Source: a bacterium Ga0077546 (GTDB lineage: Bacteria; Cyanobacteriota; Vampirovibrionia; Obscuribacterales; Obscuribacteraceae). Taken from it: a stretch of DNA of 9,086 bases. The stretch covers positions 1 to 9,086 of the forward strand of contig LNEX01000185.1 of assembly GCA_001464165.1 (NCBI GenBank). The letters are read 5' to 3'. This document shows, piece by piece, positions 7,060 through 9,086 of the stretch (positions are counted from its first letter, which is position 1; the number at the start of each line of letters is the position of its first letter). Both the position numbers and the translations under genes were made by a program. Below the pieces are notes generated by a model. That model was given only the letters and a program-made list of their open reading frames with translations, made no database searches and had not been told where the DNA came from.

Positions 7060-8085
7060 ATGCAAATCGCAGGTAAGAAGCGTGAACTAATTCGCACACC
7101 AGCCACAGAAGCAGGTTTGAAAGACGCCGAGAAGCAGTTAGAAAAACTAGTAGTAGAAGAAGCCAATAATCTAGAGAGCACTTACAAAATTTCCATTGCT
7201 CGACAAGGTGAGCCTGTGGATTATCAGAGGAGGTCATCAGATAGTCCGAGGTCTGAACACATGGTATTGGCTCGTGCTCCTGAACTTTTCGATCTTTATG
7301 GGGTTAGGGCTGCCTTTGAGAAGAGCGCCGCGAGTAGTTTGGGGCGAGATGGTCAGGGCTTGAAATTTTTTTGGCTCAACGAGAAGGTAGTCACTGAGAT
7401 TGACCCCTACGCGACTTTTCAGACCGACCACAATGGGCGGGGCAGTGTATTCATTTGGCCTGCTGCAAGAGGCATCAAATACGCCACTGAGGAAGATCTG
7501 CCTGAGTCTCAGCGGTTGTCTTCTTATTCAAGTAGAGAAAGAGAAGAAAGTTGGCAAAGTGCCATTCTTCATGAATTGGGTCACAACACTGCCGACAAAC
7601 TTGGTTACGAGATTAGATCTAGTGTTAATGAAATCGGCTCAGAGCTGAGTGCTTCTGGTGAGCAGTTAGCTGCGGAGATCGGCTGGGTCAAACGTAGAGA
7701 TGTGGAGAATTCAGGAGAGGACTGGTTATTGGCTGGCAAAAGCGTGGACGACAACGGAAAGCCTGCAACTTATCTGCAAGAGAACAATGTTTTTATTAGG
7801 TCCTTTATGCGCTGGCGCGCGGATGGTGGAGCTGTTGATGCCAGCGGAAAAATTGTACCTGCGCACGAAGCACAAAGACTGACAGAAGAAGAGATGTTAG
7901 CCTCGGCTCTTGTAAGGCCTCCGACCTCTTATTTTGATAGTCCTTCTGAGATTTACGCAGAGGGTATGAAGCTCTATCGCCTTGCCGGCAGTGCTAGGAC
8001 GCATCTGAAAAATGTCAGCCCAGAACTCTACGAAATAATCAAGCGAGATAATCAGCGTGAAATTGACTTTCCTAAACTTGACTGA
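7060..8085 (+). CDS. HELGH zinc metallopeptidase (gluzincin-like), main frame
   Basis: 341 residues from ATG 7060; probably the C-terminal 80% of a gene starting at 6800, with the frame open upstream to 6865. The zinc-binding, catalytic helix is AILHELGHNTADKLG, with HELGH at residues 171-175 (bases 7570-7584). A downstream helix, SEIYAEGMKLYRL (296-308), resembles the third-ligand helix of anthrax-lethal-factor-like (ATLF/M34-type) gluzincins (ExFAExFRLY), so Glu297 or Glu301 is the likely third zinc ligand. The N-terminal part is charged and helical (KQLEKLVVEEANNLES). No signal peptide or membrane segment is seen, so it is cytosolic or exported by a non-Sec route. The substrate is unknown. 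It ends in REIDFPKLD, like the neighbouring flavoprotein, and is followed by a strong terminator. Peptidase assignment is good; the exact family is uncertain. Confidence 0.75.
   Translation: MQIAGKKRELIRTPATEAGLKDAEKQLEKLVVEEANNLESTYKISIARQGEPVDYQRRSSDSPRSEHMVLARAPELFDLYGVRAAFEKSAASSLGRDGQGLKFFWLNEKVVTEIDPYATFQTDHNGRGSVFIWPAARGIKYATEEDLPESQRLSSYSSREREESWQSAILHELGHNTADKLGYEIRSSVNEIGSELSASGEQLAAEIGWVKRRDVENSGEDWLLAGKSVDDNGKPATYLQENNVFIRSFMRWRADGGAVDASGKIVPAHEAQRLTEEEMLASALVRPPTSYFDSPSEIYAEGMKLYRLAGSARTHLKNVSPELYEIIKRDNQREIDFPKLD
8056..8085 (+). other. C-terminal tag motif REIDFPKLD, copy 2
   Basis: The last nine codons and stop of the metallopeptidase encode REIDFPKLD. Compared with 6657-6686 the 30 bases differ at four positions: three third-position silent changes and one TTT/CTT (F/L). 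Similarity stops at the TGA and does not extend upstream beyond the Arg codon. Confidence 0.8.
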
Positions 8086-8130
8086 CCAAGAATGGACTAA
8101 TCTCAGGGCTGTAGTTGCCTTTGTTGCAGA

Positions 8131-8160
8131 AAAAAATGGTTTCCATGGAAACCATTTTTT
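8131..8160. terminator. Bidirectional Rho-independent terminator (perfect 30-nt palindrome)
   Basis: The 30 bases are an exact inverted repeat centred on CCATGG: a run of A, then TGGTTTCC, mirrored as GGAAACCA and a run of six T. Read from either strand it gives a hairpin followed by a U tract. It sits between the convergent peptidase gene (stop at 8085) and the baeRF gene (stop at 8196) and can serve both. Confidence 0.9.
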
Positions 8161-8195
8161 AAGAGAAAGAAGAGAGGGTTGATGTCAATTTTAAT

Positions 8196-9086
8196 TTAAT
8201 AACGGTAGGAAGCGGCAAGTCCTGTCTCTGTAGGCATGCGCTCAGAGGGTACGACAACAACTTCACCCTTCATACGCAGTACCACTTCGGCAATATCATC
8301 AATAATGTCGCCTACCTCCGGATGAGCAGGATCTCCGAAATCTATCTCCCCATTACTATTGAGTTTACCGGCAACTTGCCGATCGGCTTCCACGAGCAAG
8401 ACATTAATGCGACCTGCTTTGGCGGCTTGAACTACTTGAGCAAGATCGTCAGAAGCCAAGTCTTTTGCGCGGGCAACCTTAAAATTGTTGACTAGATTGG
8501 CTAGGCGCTCAATAAAAAGAGGCTCGATTTTCTGCCAGGCTTGCTCGCGTAATTGCTCCAGGCTTAAGGCCTCAGGATTTGCGTGAATGCCGTTCTTCAT
8601 CAGAAACGAATTGTGGCTGATATCGTGAAACGGTGTTGTGTGTTCAGGCAGAGCGACTAACATCAGAGGTAGTCCGCTCGGAGCTGAGTGATGCTCAAGA
8701 ATAGCGCGGTCAATCACACGGAAGAATCGCTCCATGTCAATGTCGACTTCGTCTTTCTTGCCGCCATGGCCATGGTGTGAAGCTCCGCCCCCACCGCCAT
8801 AAGAAGCAACAGTGAGATGTGGCTTTGTCAATTCATCGCCCAGTGCTTCGGTAATAGTGGTAGGTATGTTGGTCAATTCAACAGGATCTAAGGCGTCTCT
8901 ATTGCCTTCATACAATTTGGCCTCATGACGGCTCAAACAGAGAAGTTGATAGCGATCGGCTGATTGTAAAATACGAAGAAGTGGTTTGATGTGAAAGCTA
9001 TCTGAAACTACTAGTAGTTCAGCCACCGTTCGCTGTAGTTCAAAAATCTGGAACATGCCGGGTGCGGATAGAATGGCCAACCCATC
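8196..9086 (-). CDS. baeRF-type (archaeo-eukaryotic release factor-like) protein, C-terminal part
   Basis: The frame stays open to the right window edge (codons for Asp and Gly before the TTG at 9080), so the N-terminus lies outside. The visible 296 codons resemble the bacterial baeRF families (probably family 3), related to archaeo-eukaryotic peptide release factor eRF1. Counting from 9080, recognisable parts are ELLVVSDSFHIKPLLRIL (21-38), then YQLLCLSRHEAKLYEGNRD (44-62), and the Gly/His-rich loop GGGGGASHHGHGG (95-107). Further on are ERFFRVIDRAILEH (117-130), LPLMLVALPEHTTPFH (137-152), LSLEQLREQAWQKIEPLF (172-189) and the closing GLAASYRY. The family has been proposed to act on stalled or stressed ribosomes, but its biochemical role is not established. 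It is convergent with the peptidase gene across the shared terminator. Family call is from motif memory without a search. Confidence 0.75.
   Translation of the reverse strand, partial: DGLAILSAPGMFQIFELQRTVAELLVVSDSFHIKPLLRILQSADRYQLLCLSRHEAKLYEGNRDALDPVELTNIPTTITEALGDELTKPHLTVASYGGGGGASHHGHGGKKDEVDIDMERFFRVIDRAILEHHSAPSGLPLMLVALPEHTTPFHDISHNSFLMKNGIHANPEALSLEQLREQAWQKIEPLFIERLANLVNNFKVARAKDLASDDLAQVVQAAKAGRINVLLVEADRQVAGKLNSNGEIDFGDPAHPEVGDIIDDIAEVVLRMKGEVVVVPSERMPTETGLAASYRY

Noticed and set aside
8238..8366. GEIDF in the baeRF protein as a third copy of the REIDFPK(F/L)D motif
   Set aside because: It is internal (residues 244-248), is followed by GDPAHP instead of PK(F/L)D, and shares only four or five residues; probably chance.

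Overview
The window is chromosomal-looking DNA of moderate GC content that uses the standard code. The adaptor's Ser/Thr stretch after its lipoyl half, the NDH-2-type flavoprotein and the baeRF-type protein together suggest a deep-branching cyanobacterial relative (Melainabacteria / Obscuribacter-like). That placement is inferred from general resemblance only. No tRNA, rRNA, insertion sequence or CRISPR array is visible.

Layout. (1) Positions 1-3340, plus strand: a tripartite MacAB-like export operon. It has a periplasmic adaptor (cut by the left window edge), a MacB/FtsX-type permease and an ABC ATPase. Both internal junctions are TAAATG, stop directly followed by start. The ATPase is broken into two frames at about 2933 by an apparent loss of about 43 nt covering the Q-loop. 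(2) Positions 3337-4344, minus strand: a CaCA-family cation antiporter, convergent with the ATPase and sharing the tetranucleotide CTAG so that the two stop codons overlap. (3) Positions 4345-4541: a divergent intergenic region with a perfect 19-bp tandem duplication just before the next gene. (4) Positions 4542-6686, plus strand: an NDH-2-type NAD(P)H dehydrogenase fused to a cyclic-nucleotide-binding domain and a pair of CBS domains. (5) Positions 6800-8085, plus strand: a HELGH zinc metallopeptidase gene whose N-terminal part lies in another frame (6800-6961), which suggests a 1-nt loss. (6) Positions 8131-8160: a perfect 30-nt palindrome with A and T tracts, a bidirectional terminator. (7) Positions 8196-9086, minus strand: the C-terminal part of a baeRF (bacterial archaeo-eukaryotic release factor-like) protein that runs off the right edge.

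The most unusual signal is that the flavoprotein and the peptidase, neighbours with no visible homology, end in nearly the same nonapeptide, REIDFPK(F/L)D, directly before the stop. Three of the four DNA differences are silent, so the peptide rather than the DNA seems to be conserved. This may be a C-terminal sorting, docking or turnover tag. Two apparent reading-frame lesions in 9 kb mean either draft-quality sequence or real gene decay; raw reads would decide.
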